Source: Cerrena zonata
Lineage: Eukaryota > Basidiomycota > Agaricomycetes > Polyporales > Cerrenaceae
DNA length: 64,000 nucleotides
NCBI GenBank assembly: GCA_038087015.1
Contig: JASBNA010000006.1
Span: 1,798,001 to 1,862,000, forward strand
Direction: 5' to 3'
Shown here: positions 38,428-49,601 of the stretch, piece after piece
How positions within the stretch are numbered: position 1 is the stretch's first letter
Layout of the letters: every line of letters starts with the position of its first letter
Translations under genes and position numbers: made by a program
Notes under the pieces: generated by a model
The model's input: only the letters and a program-made list of their open reading frames with translations
Database searches by the model: none
Told to the model about the DNA's origin: nothing

Positions 38428-38647
38428 GTTATTAAGCTGTCTGCTGACATTATACCATGGTTTTATGTTTTATACCCCTATTTCTTCTGTCGATTAATAT
38501 ACAACTGTTTTTGTTATCTACTACCTCTTGGAGGAGTGGCCCGACGAGATACCAGGAAACTATAAGACGAAAGCAATTTACAAAGCTGGAATAGCTATCA
38601 TGATACATAAACATAGTCAAGCAACACAGAAACGTCCAAAGAGTCCA

Positions 38648-39271
38648 TTACCGATTGTCGAAAATGCTCGGTAAATCCTTCATTTCGAGTAAGATCACTC
38701 CTGCCTCTTCCAATTCAGACTCGATCTCCTTCTCCACTTGTGCAGCAGGAGTAACAGCACCACTACCCCATACCTCCAACCGATCGAAGGTCGCGTGTGC
38801 ATGCTTGATTAAGAGTACATCGTTTCCGCGTTCCAATGCTGAACTGCATGTTGCCCGGATGCAAAAATCGCTTTGCATGCCGATCATGACGATCTCTGCA
38901 TCGGCAGGGATAAGCTCTGCGAGAGCTGTCCCGGCGAACGCATTGTTCTTCCGCTTGTCAATGACGCATTCGTGAGGAAGTGGGTCATGGACAAGTTGCC
39001 ATCCTATAGTGTTTGGCTCGTCAGGTTCACCACGGTCGCCGTGGTTTCTGACGAAGATGATTCGGGGTGGGTGAGAGGCATTTCGCGCTTGGGATAGGAT
39101 TTTAATGATGTTTGGCCCGACGATATGCGAAGCTGGAACTCCGAGTGGTGGGGGTGATAACATGAACTTTTGGACGTCCATGACTAGGAGAATACGACGG
39201 GGGTCCTCATTTGGGTGGGGTGTAAGGTCTGGCACTGGGATCGGAGGTTGTGGTTCGTCATAGTCTGCCAT
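38648..39271 (-). CDS. Isochorismatase-family cysteine hydrolase
   Basis: This single-exon gene encodes 207 residues with an isochorismatase-like fold. The expected triad is present: Asp32 in LLVMDVQ, Lys106 in VIDKRKNNAF and Cys137 in GMQSDFCIRATCSSALERG. Family members hydrolyse isochorismate, nicotinamide, carbamoyl or related amides. The substrate of this one cannot be told from the sequence. A proline-rich N-terminus of about 25 residues precedes the domain. The lack of introns is unusual among its neighbours, but the length is normal for the family. Its 3' end is 221 bases from the HUS1 stop on the opposite strand. Confidence 0.88.
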   Translation of the reverse strand: MADYDEPQPPIPVPDLTPHPNEDPRRILLVMDVQKFMLSPPPLGVPASHIVGPNIIKILSQARNASHPPRIIFVRNHGDRGEPDEPNTIGWQLVHDPLPHECVIDKRKNNAFAGTALAELIPADAEIVMIGMQSDFCIRATCSSALERGNDVLLIKHAHATFDRLEVWGSGAVTPAAQVEKEIESELEEAGVILLEMKDLPSIFDNR

Positions 39272-40270
39272 ATCTGATACACCACTGCGAGGACCTGTAT
39301 TGAGCCATTATCATCAATATATATGCTCAGCAGTCGTCTTGGTGTATAAGACCTACTAACGGGGTTTAGAGTATATGTGGAGGGTACGTGGTGAGTTAGT
39401 AATATAGAAGATGAAGTGGAGGAGTAAGACAAAGCACGCCTTCCGTCCTGAGCTTCACCAATCCCGAGGACCTATTAAGATAATCATCCCACGTGGTTCC
39501 GATCTGCAGATCTTGTGCCCCATAATTGAATTGTTGAGATGATTTGATCTCCGGGTCGTTGAAGGTCAAATAATAATGTATCGACTTTCAATTCTCCTTC
39601 ATCATCTCTCCGCCCACCCACCAATGCTCGCGAATAGTCGCGTCGCAGAATAAATACCCACGAATCTCTGGTCCCAACACGTCTTCGTCGTGGGTTTATC
39701 GCTAGCTTTCACGTTGACTTAGTAACTTGATTCATGACCAACTATGAAGATGGAGAGGCATTGGCCAGTAGATGGCGTGTACATGGTACTACGAGCCAGA
39801 GATAAACTCATTTTATGCTCAGTGCCACACCCGACATGCTTCTTTCGGGGAACGACGACAACGATGACGTGGATGATGATGTCGTATGCCAAACATTTCA
39901 TGAGATTTTGCGTAAGGGTTATTCTCTGCACAACATTGTACGCCGTGTCAGGAGCCAAGGAAACCAGTCGGGCGAACGCAGGGGATATATTGTACCTTTG
40001 GGTTTGGTCTTCAAGAGATCACTCATTGGTACCAGTTCCTACCAAGGTGACGGAGTGATTCGTTCCAAACCACACCGTCCTTCACAATATTCCTAGGAAA
40101 AGCCAACCTTAGTCTATGCAGTACCACATCCGACGCATTCAGTATGTTCGCTACGTTTATAACGAAATGAAGGAGGAAGTTGATCCAACTTCCCGACGGT
40201 CCTTATGATGCACCTAGGTATGTCCTATCGATATTTATTCACATTATAATACTTTTTTGAGGACCGTACA
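39272..40270. other. Intergenic stretch with a short open frame
   Basis: A plus-strand frame at 39815-40096 (MLSATPDMLLSGNDDNDD...) could be a small exon or part of the relic downstream. An in-frame stop separates it from the ATG at 39736 (MTNYEDGEAL) unless a 37-nt intron is used. No family is recognised. Confidence 0.3.
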
Positions 40271-40850
40271 TTGCTCTGGAAATCACCACCCGTCATCCAC
40301 ATAACTTTACATATCCACTCTTCCAACATCGAGGATCTGGCTACTAGGGAGCGAGCAGTCTCTGCACTTCGCGTCGTACTCTCTAATCTTGAGATATATT
40401 ACAACCCCTTGGCTAGCACTGCGGACGAGCTGTTAAGAGATTGGTCGAATATCCCTTCCCAAGATTTCTTCGAAGGAGATGGCAAGAAGTGTCTCTTGAA
40501 GTATAAATTAGAATTAAATCGTTACTTCTGAACAGACCTATCGAATGACATTCGAAGCCGGTATCGCACCCCGTCTTCTTGCTGCCAACGGGGTCTGTGG
40601 CAGGTTTATGGTGATAATGGATGACATCTCTGATACGTACACCCCTCTGCTTGACAAACTGGCATGGGCGTATCTCATCTCCCGCGAGTACTGTATCAGT
40701 GAACCGGGCAACATGCCTGGCAATGGTACCATCCATGATCCAGGTCCCGTCCATGGCGACGTCCGGGATGTCAACACCCTGATGGAGAATTCTGACGCAT
40801 CTAAGGATCTTCCCCTAATTCAAATAGTGGATTAGGACTGGGGAAGGTGA
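40271..40850 (+). pseudogene. Relic of an agaricomycete kinase-like gene
   Basis: The second half (40545-40835) reads MTFEAGIAPRLLAANG, then VHGDVRDVNTLM, which matches the pattern of the fungal kinase-like family (APxLL-x-x-G, then HGDxRxxNxL as the catalytic loop). Just before the position where that family has a D-x-D-W segment, the frame reads IQIVD, then TAG, then DWGR and another stop, so the copy is dead there. The upstream frame (40271-40531, with TADELLRDWSNIPSQDFF) appears to be its N-terminal part in the matching order. No splice arrangement rescues it. These genes are abundant and fast-evolving in mushrooms. Confidence 0.5.
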
Positions 40851-42023
40851 AGCAATATATCCTCAGGGTCTGTTGATGTGAGATGACCAGAAGGTGTAGG
40901 TAGAGGGGAGGTATCTGAAGGGAACATGACTCTTGGAAACGATTTCGCGTCTTTGATCATGACCTAGTTTCTTGTCAGCATTTACTTTGACACTCCGTGT
41001 CATCGTTGTGTATCAGTATGTAAGTCATCAAAAATAGGTTTCTGGTGTCTATAGGTATTATTACGTGTGATATAAGTAATCTTGAAGACGGGGTGCCTTG
41101 TCGAGGATAGTGGAGTGGGAATGCAACTGTAAAGGTATAATATCACAATGGCAAGAGGTCGAAGTTATACTCGCGAGGCATGTGTTGAGTCCGAAGGGAA
41201 ATAATTTTGTGTGCATATGTAATGCACAGTCAGAGACTCACAGCCGGTGAAATATTTGAAGGCCATATTCGAGTGCTTAGTTCTTTCAAGGAAGATAAAA
41301 AGCACCATGACATGACTCGTAAATGAGTAATGACTGGTTCCCCGATTATCTGAAAGCCGGGGTGAGAAAGCCACATCCGATAACAGCATGAATGGGAAGG
41401 ATAGTAGGAATGTAAAGAGTAGGCTGTTTCGACCATATGTGAGTATACATAGCGGCAAGGAACTTACATTCACATGGTGAGCCTACGAAACTCTCGAGAG
41501 ATGAAGAGGGACCCAGGTTCTCCGAGTACAACTCGACTCAATGTCAGGGTCCTGGTGGGATAGTTGTTCATTCATGCTATATATAATAACAACATCCGCA
41601 TAACGTGTTGTTGGAGCAAGGGGCTCAGAATGGCTCGATATAACTGGAGATGGGTCAGGAGGACCCCAAGTTTCTCCGAGTGCAAACCGGAACCCTGCTT
41701 TCTTGAGCTAACGCCATAGGCAACGGATCCAAAGGAACAGTCCAAAAGCTTGATGTTCGGTCTTCCCAATGACAATGACAGGAATGGGGTGTGTTCCTTT
41801 CCAGGGTTCTCAACCAACGGCCTACGCTGATTGACGGACGCCACACGCGGACCCGTCAAGCCGAGCGTCGCTGTCGGGAAAAGAAACTTCCACATCAAAT
41901 CCACCATCGTCGTACACATTGACAAACCTACACCTCGAAATCTGTTTGTTCGATCAGAAGTAACCACCCACGAAAGCAAACGATCATCTATAAGGTTCCA
42001 CTGAGAATAGAGGTATATGGTGT
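40851..42023. other. Gene-free stretch
   Basis: Only short minus-strand frames (41165-41473, 41572-41979) without recognisable content. It includes the 3' flank of the Maf-family gene. Confidence 0.4.
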
Positions 42024-43207
42024 CTAGAGTTCAAGGAAGTCCGTTTCCTCTTCGTTTAGGACTTCCAAAAACTTGAAGAATGACGCTGCAGGGAAGCCGA
42101 CGACGTTGTGGTAATCGCCATCGACTTTACGTATAAGTACACCCCCGAGTCCCTGTTCATTGACAGCTTTAGTGATAGACATACATAATTGTATCGTGCT
42201 GACTTACCTGTACAGCGAAGCCACCTGCTCGATCAAGACCTTCTTCGCTGTTTACGTATGCCTCAAGAAGTTGCTTCTCGTTATCGGCAAAGTAAACAAG
42301 CGTTCGTTCTTCGATTGACCTACGAGTTGGGATGTCAATGAGGTAATGTGCGGGATGCAGCTACATCTTCCTACTTGATCTTGTAACCGGGTGCTTCGAG
42401 CACAGTATAAACTGAACTTCGAGTCAGCCATAATTCATTCAAATTTCCAAAAAATATCGCTTACCGAGAGAAACACCTGTCACAACTTCGCAAACACTGC
42501 CGTTGAGATCGAGCAACATGCGTAAATTATCCTCTTTGTCATCAGGCTTCTCGAGAATATCCTGCCGGATGAATGGGCCTTGGAAGGGACTCGACGAAAC
42601 GCCGGGTGAAGGGTGCGTAAGTACGACAGTATCCGCTAACGATATACTAGGTTATAAATTGATGAGCATAAGATTATATGTATCACCTACCACCTATCAC
42701 AAGGTCTGGGGCATCATCCGGATTTTCTCGCTTTCAGAAATGACATATTACTTGTCAGTACGTTCTGCGTGTTAGAATGATGGATTGTCCGATGAGGACA
42801 GATGAATAAGATGTAGGAAGACCCAGGTCTACAGTGGATACAAGCAATATAGAATATACTCACAACAAGCCTCTCGTAGACCTCCACTGCTTTGTGACTT
42901 GCGGTTGCAACGGGATACTCGTGAACGTCCTCAAAGTCTGTGTGTGAGAGTGTCTCCTCGAACGTTGAGGGAACGATCTCAGGTTCTAAGCCCTGTATGA
43001 AACATTCCATACACATAAGACTAGTTCATTACAGAGAAGTGATCATCCACATACAAATGTACGTAGGATCTCCTTTCGACGCGGACTGTTAGAAGCCAAT
43101 ACGACCTTCTTGCCGACCAAAGCCTTTATTGACGGAGTATTCAATGCATGAGAAAGCACACAATTATGTTTTAGAAGTTCAATCTTGCCGGACCTGAAGA
43201 AATTCAT
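42024..43207 (-). CDS. Maf/HAM1-like nucleotide pyrophosphatase
   Basis: Maf-family proteins hydrolyse non-canonical or excess nucleoside triphosphates to monophosphates and pyrophosphate. Seven exons (43207-43055, 42992-42864, 42730-42694, 42635-42465, 42411-42375, 42319-42208, 42152-42024) sum to 255 residues. The diagnostic start VVLASNSPRRKEIL (about residues 35-48) is followed by the conserved Glu of STFEE, VIGADTVV with the catalytic Asp, ILEKPDDKEDNLRMLLDLNG, VVTGVSLVYT, the ERTLVYFAD segment, AGGFAVQGLGGVLI and GDYHNVVGFP. Of two possible starts I chose 43207 (MNFFRSGK). A longer one at 43327 would add 40 residues rich in Arg, Ser and aromatic residues that could be a mitochondrial presequence. 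Its promoter region lies back to back with that of the SPX transporter. Confidence 0.9.
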
Positions 43208-43662
43208 TGGGAGTAGGATGGATTTATGGTGGTGGTAGATCGTTGAAACGGCAAACTGACGAAAGAGAGGGCCTGAATTTGATCGTGGCTGAAATATATA
43301 GAGACGCCGAAAGTTGTTATAGATCATTAGTTCGTTGTATACAGAGATTAGATAGCCTTATAGCCTAATAGAAGTGACTATAGTATCCGTTTGTTACCTC
43401 GACTACCACTTATAGACTACTTGACCTGCAGACTGCCTCGAGTCTCAAGACCACTGTGACTATCGGCTGAACGCTTACTTTTCTTGAAGCACATGCTTGG
43501 ATAGCTATATACATACCGCGAACGTGTCTTCCGAACATCCTAGAGTCTCCGAGTCATTCCGCTCGTCACCTCTCCACCGTGCAACCGCCAGAGGAGATCC
43601 CGCTAAGGCCGCTTGGACGTGCCGACCCACGAACTCACAGTCTTGACCTGCGAACGTTTGCT
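43208..43662. promoter_or_regulatory. Divergent promoter region, Maf and PHO91-like genes
   Basis: A 455-base (or 335-base, with the longer Maf start) region separates the two oppositely oriented genes. I see no PHO-type CACGTG site in it, so phosphate regulation of the transporter is not supported by sequence here. Confidence 0.4.
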
Positions 43663-46600
43663 ATGAAGTTCAGGTGTGTGTTTAACCTCCTATGAAAACT
43701 GCGGGGTACACTAAATGATCGCATAGTTCGTCGTTGAAATTCAATGCGGTGTCTGAGTGGTGGGACGAATACCTTGCGTGCGTTCTTCTTCATTACTGTG
43801 TTTGCTGAACCCCGTTCATGCTGAGCATCACAGCTATGACGCCCTGAAGAAGAAGATTTATGAACTGGAACGGCAACAAGTGGGACTCCATGATGCTGGC
43901 TACCATGACCTTGAAGCAAACGAGGAAACGTCTCTGATTGGCCGAGACTTAACTTCACTAGATTCTCAGTTCTCTCCTTTGCTCAACAGGGAACTCAGGA
44001 AAATCTGCTTGTTCTACGAGTCCCAAGAGAAAGAACTCCTAGATGATGTACACGAACTCCAAAACCTTATTCAACAGCAGGAAGATATCGGTCCTGACGG
44101 CCAACACCAATATTCGGATGGGGAGGATGATCATTCGGAAGACGAAGAGGACGAGGATGATTTCGACATACATGCTCTGAATAGTCCAACTATGAGCAGG
44201 GATGATACATTGACTCGCTCGGCTACAAGTCAACGACGAAGGCGACGTTCTAGGTCTGAAAGTACTGGTGGTGTAGCAACTTCCGGTGAGTGTAGTGATC
44301 TCAAATGTTAATTGTCTACTTCATTGAGAGTAGAACCTGCACGAAGACGAGCTCGTGCTCAGATACAACGACGATATAGTATTTCCTCCAGTGAAGACCA
44401 TGGTGATCTCGAAGCAAGTCTTGCATCATTACGGTCGGCTGAGTATCCTGCTGGCTCGCAGCTTACTGCTCCAGGGACAGGCCGAGGCGGAAGCACAAGC
44501 AGGTCACCTATGCGGACAGCGAGGACCTTGGCGAACAAGATATTTTCGAAGGACACCGCTACCTCGAATTTCCCCGCACCTGAAACCATTTGGAACGCTA
44601 AGAGTAATTACGCATGGGATGTGCAGCTCTTGTTCAAAAGGCGTATCACAAATCTATACCTGACAGCATCGTCACTTCGGGCTTATGTCGAACTAAATTA
44701 TTCAGGCTTCCGCAAAATCTGAAAAAGTGAGTAACAATGATTCGTGCTTTCCACAATGTACTTACTCACATGTTTAGGTACGACAAGGTTACGGAGAGCA
44801 ATGTAAGCTGCATGATATTATTTGATCTGAAACGCTAAATTAATTCGCTTTATCTAGCTCAAAGACGAATTCCTACATAATGTCGTCGAGCAAGCACAAC
44901 CGTTTACTCGGGCGAAGAAGGATGAGCTTAACGGCGTCGTCAACTCGCTCGTTGAGTTATACGGAAAGTGTGTCACTCATGGAGATGCCTCGTTGGCAAA
45001 ACGTCAGCTCAGATTACACCAACGCGAACACATTGCATGGGAACGCGATACAGTATGGAGACAAATGATTGGACATGCTCGGAGAGGTGAAGGCGAAAAT
45101 GGTGGACTAAAGGCTCTCGGAGGCTCCCTCATCGTTGAAGAAGAGGACGGGTTATTGAATGTCGCAACACCCGCCGGTCGCTTCAAGCTAAAGTCGAGGC
45201 ATATGTGGTTGCTTGTGTCGACTATCGTCTTCATTGTATTGTTGAACGTGCAAAGTGTCGAGGGAGAAGAGGCTAACAAATGTTTCGCTGTGCTGATGTT
45301 TGCAACACTGTTATGGGCGACGGAGGCAATTCCGTTGTTTGTTACCTCGATGTTCGTCCCGCTACTATTGGTTGTTCTACGAACGATACGCTCGCCAGAT
45401 GGAGACAGGTTGTCCACAGAGGATGCGACGAAGTAAGTTCTCCGTCTAACATCTTCCCAAATCTTGAATCATCTAACAAGTTTTATAGATTTGTGTTCTC
45501 ACAAATGTTCTCGCCAACTATCATGCTACTCATTGGTGGTTTCACCATTGCTTCGGCACTGAGCAAGACTGGTATAGATCGTCTTCTCATTACTCGGGTG
45601 CTCAGTCTTGCGGGAACTCGACCCAGTACCGTTCTCCTCGCTTTCATGGGAGTGTCTTGCTTCGCTAGTATGTGGATAAGGTAAAGTTCTCGATATCCCA
45701 TCATCCCTGCATGTCCTCATACATACATTAATAGTAATGTCGCTGCCCCAACCCTTTGCTTTACGTTGATTCGCGTACGTGCATCAAGTCATCTTACACC
45801 TCCGGCGGAGATCTCTAACAACCTTTTTATAGCCAATCCTTCGAACCTTACCTCCGAAATCGAAGTTTGCACCCTGTCTGATTGTGAGTGTTATGTATCA
45901 TTCCTCGACCTACCTAATGGCAATCTCCTTGTTCTTTAGTTAGCGATAGCCCTAGCAGCAAATATCGGTGGTCAGAGTTCACCGATATCATCACCTCAAA
46001 ACCTTATTGCCATCGGACATATGGACCCTAAACTTGACTGGGGAAGCTGGTTCGCCGTCGCTCTTCCAGTATCAGCCATTTCCATTGTTCTTATCTGGCT
46101 GTTACTACTGGTGTCATACCGACCAGCGCAATCTCCGGATGGCGAAGGTGAAATTGAAATTAAACCCATTCGAGCCCCGAGGGACCGGTTCACCTTGAAA
46201 CAATATTGGGTGTCTTTTGTCTGTTTGGTAACTATCGCCCTGTGGTGCGTGGAGCACAGTATCGAAGACTATGTGGGAGACATGGGGATTATCGCGATCA
46301 TTCCCATTGTCGCTTTCTTTTCCACTGGCGTCCTGAAGAAGGTTTGAATAGCGTCATAGTCCGAAGTCTACGTTAGTTTGACATGTTATTTGTTTCAGGA
46401 TGATTTCGAACAGTTCCTGTGGACCGTCGTCTTCCTCGCAATGGGTGGTATCGCGCTTGGAAAGGGCGTCACGTCGAGCGGTCTTTTAGAAGTCTTAGAT
46501 GATCTCATTAGGAACCTCATCCAAGATATGGAACTGTATACTGTGGTGCTGGTTCTATCATTGATCGTTTTGGTATGTACTGTTTCATTCCGAAGTCTAT

Positions 46601-47112
46601 CGGTTGTTGACCGAACGGTCCGTCATATAGGTTGTTTCAACCTTCATCAGTCATACAATTGCTAGCGTACTACTCGTACCTATCGCGAAGGAAGTTGGTA
46701 GCAAGTTACCCGGTAATCATCAGAACTTGCTCATCTTTTTGACGGGTTTGATTTGTTCCACTGGAATGGGTATGCCAGTATCTGGCTTCCCGAATCAGAC
46801 TGCGTATGCATTTATCGTCAGCGTATCCTATATCAAATTGTTGACTAGATGGTTACAACTGCAGTGCGACACAAGAAGACGATATGGGGCAATTGTACCT
46901 TTCCAACATCGACTTCCTGAAGAACGGCGTTCCAGCAAGTATCATTGCGACTGCGGTAAGTGATTTTCGATCGAGTGTATTGTGATTGTGAAATTCATTT
47001 CCCCCGCAGGTCGTTGCTACCGTTGGTTACGTGCTCATGAGGGCCATTGGGTGAGTTCTCTCCGCAGTAATCACATATTCTATGTAGACTGATCGTTGTC
47101 CGTAGACTATGA
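43663..47112 (+). CDS. PHO91: SPX-domain phosphate transporter (PHO91-like), with a frameshift
   Basis: The architecture is an N-terminal SPX domain (inositol pyrophosphate sensor) followed by an SLC13/DASS anion transporter, as in yeast Pho87, Pho90 and vacuolar Pho91. It should move inorganic phosphate across the plasma or vacuolar membrane. SPX signs are MKFSSSLKFNAVSEWWDEYLAYDALKKKIYELE, LRKICLFYESQEKEL, GFRKI...KKYDK and the IAWERDTVW end. Transporter signs are WATEAIPLFVTSMFVPLLLV, MLLIGGFTIASALSKTG, NVAAPTLC, GGQSSPISSPQNLIA, LGKGVTSSGLL, STFISHTIASVLLVP and MPVSGFPNQTA. Many short introns fit. The oddity is in exon 4 (44331-44726): CGC AAA ATC TGA at 44711-44722, where the family has RKILKKYDK. 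Exon lengths show exactly one base missing, so a single-base deletion, or an assembly error, interrupts an otherwise sound gene. Confidence 0.85.
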
Positions 47113-47614
47113 AATTTGCTCGCGCGTGGTTGTGTTTCCCCATTTGCTATTTCATTTTTAGGGTCCATCTATATGGCTGTAGAACTTCTGTTGGTGTCGC
47201 ATTGTATATTTAATTCAATTGGTCTTTCTAATAAGTCCGTAACTCATGGAGGTTCGATTGAATCTGTGAAATACGGATATATCACAAGCCGCGATCAGAA
47301 ACGTTTGGCGCACGAACAAGGTACCACTCGGAAGTATTTGAATGTTACAGCGTAGCAAGGAAGCGAGCAGGTATAAAACATGGAGGAGAAATTATATAAC
47401 ATACAGATATATATAGTGCAAGATCATGAAGAAGGGGTCGTAAGCATCATCATTAGAGATCGTAAAAGGTCGTAAGGATACTACCAAGCAACAAAAAGAT
47501 AAAAAAGCCCGAAACTGAACCAAGACTGATGCGAAAAAATGAGCGTGTGTACCCTGAGAGAAGGGATCACAATGTTAAGTTTGAGTCTTTGACACCGGGG
47601 ACGACAACATATAA
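47113..47614. other. Convergent 3' flanks
   Basis: Between the PHO91-like gene and the minus-strand SAM-domain gene lie only 3' untranslated sequence and an AT-rich patch (atatatatagtg) near 47405. No gene. Confidence 0.5.
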
Positions 47615-49601
47615 TCACGGTTTCCAACCAAGCGAAGTTCTTCCGCCAACCTTCCGTAACATGACACGCAGGACCACTGCACACACGCCAAGGCCAACGA
47701 GAAGAACATAAGTCGGGAGCTCTGACATAGAGGATGGTGAGTCTTCACTACCATTTTCTGGTGGACGTCCGCTCCCTTCGGTCGAGTTTGGTTCTTTAGC
47801 AGGCGTAGTTGAAGAGGTGACTAATACATCCTGAGGTAGTGGTGTCGTCGCCGAGGCTTCTAGTTTCGAAGCTTTGTTTGGGTTTGAAACGGTGGAAACC
47901 AAGGAAGTATCGAGTTCGTTTCGGGCAGCATCCTGCAGTTTTTGTTCCTGTATCTTCTGCAATTCAGTGGTTTGTTTCTCCAGAGAAACTACGCTGTTTT
48001 CCACCACCTCAAGTCGCGTACGGAATTGCTCCAATAACTTCTGATTTTCCGCCACCTGGGCGTGGAGGGTTTTCTCGATATTTTCAAGTGATTCAGCGAG
48101 GGTCGAGGCTTGTTCGTCTTCGACTTGGGGCGAGGCTCCGATAATTTGCTTATCAGATTCATCTGAATCAGGGACGGGCGGTCGGAAAATGGCTGTCACA
48201 ATACGCCTTTCATTTCCTTTGGAACTGCCCCTGCTGCCCTTGCTACCCTTGTTACTAGTGATGGTCGGGAATACCTCATCGTCTTGCTGAGATGCCAAAG
48301 TCGAGGAATTATCTGACCCTCCCGAAATCTCCCTAACGCGTTTGACAGTGACACCAGGTGCTAAATCCAATTCTTCCCAAGCGCGTGCTCCCCAAGAATG
48401 GCCGTCGCTTATAGATTGATCGTCGGAGGCAAGTAGGTCCTCGATCGACGGTTCATCTGTCGTAGTACTTGGCGGTGGCGTAGGCAGAGGTCGGTTTGTC
48501 TCCACCGTAGGGCTCAGCTGAATGGCATCATCCTGGATAGCTCCTTCTTCATGGAGCCACCGGTCAAGTGTTGGCCGCGCTACACCCTCGTCGAAGCTGC
48601 TCTCCGACGAAAAGCTTCCACTTCGTTCGAAACTTTCCACCATTCCTCTGACACGGCCGTTACGGTATCGCCTCGGGTGTTTTCCCACCTCGTCTTCGTC
48701 TTTCTCCGAGACAAGGTCAAGAGAGCTCGAAGAAGAGTTGTAGAGTGTGCTAGAAAACGGATGCGCGGGCATGGTGGGCGAAGCTGACCCTGGAGACGTC
48801 GGACCGTCGGTATCTGCTCCCCAGATACGGCCCTTGAGCACATTCTGCCGGAGGTTTCGCGAGGCAATTAGGAGGGCTTCTCTCCACTTCTTGTTAAGGT
48901 TCATTCTGTGAGGCAATACAATTAATTTTGTGAGAGCGAAGCTGGAATAGAGAGGCATACGCTGCTAGGTCTTCCTCATTTAGACGAAGGAAGTTTCTGC
49001 CCGTCATGCGGACGTCTCGAACGAATGCTGCGATGTCATTCGCGACGCGGGCAGGAAGTGCAATTTCGGCAATGTCCCCAGACTTGGAAGCTGTCACTCG
49101 AAGGGCAGTCACGAGATAATTGGACAGCTGAGAAGGAGACCATAATTTCGGATTGGACGGAAGGTCCTCCAATGTCACAGACACGGTAGGTGGAGTATAG
49201 GTTGAGTAACTGGGCAATGTATCCGCGCGTTTCAGCCTGCGAGGAGACACAAATGCTTCATCTGCACTAGTGTAACCATTGATTGTGGGAGCGGTGGGAA
49301 ATGCAGGTGGCACTGGTAACGGACGCGGTGCTTTGTTGAAGGTGTCGAGATTAGACGGTTGCGATTTAGATGATCTGTGTGTTCGAGTGGAGTTAGACCT
49401 AGGACTTGGAGACAAAGGCACATAATAGTGGCGAGTTGCATTGGTGTTGTAGCCAGTCGAATTCGATCGAGTAAGGAGTGCAGTACTCGTGGTCCTGATG
49501 GCGTATGGGTGTGGATTTGGTCTCAGGCCATCAGCCTTGGTTGGTGAGGGCGGTATTGGAGGCAAGCTCCTTCCAGAAGGAGTAGGATCCGTAACGGTCA
49601 T
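47615..49601 (-). CDS. SAM-like domain, coiled-coil, tail-anchored membrane protein
   Basis: Two exons (49601-48961, 48905-47615) encode 643 residues. The N-terminal 150 residues are Pro/Ser-rich (LPPIPPSPTKADGL, PLPVPPAFP). A SAM-like helical domain follows: KLWSPSQLSNYLVTALRV, then FVRDVRMTGRNFLRLNEEDLAAM, with NKKWREALLIASRNLR completing it across the intron. The middle is Ser/Asp/Pro-rich. A heptad-like helix (TLAESLENIEKTLHAQVAENQ and onward) predicts a coiled coil. The C-terminus has one hydrophobic segment (YVLLVGLGVCAVVLRVML) followed by a basic tail, typical of a tail-anchored protein facing the cytosol. SAM domains mediate protein-protein assembly. A role in tethering or polarity is inference only. 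I know no named orthologue. Confidence 0.78.
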
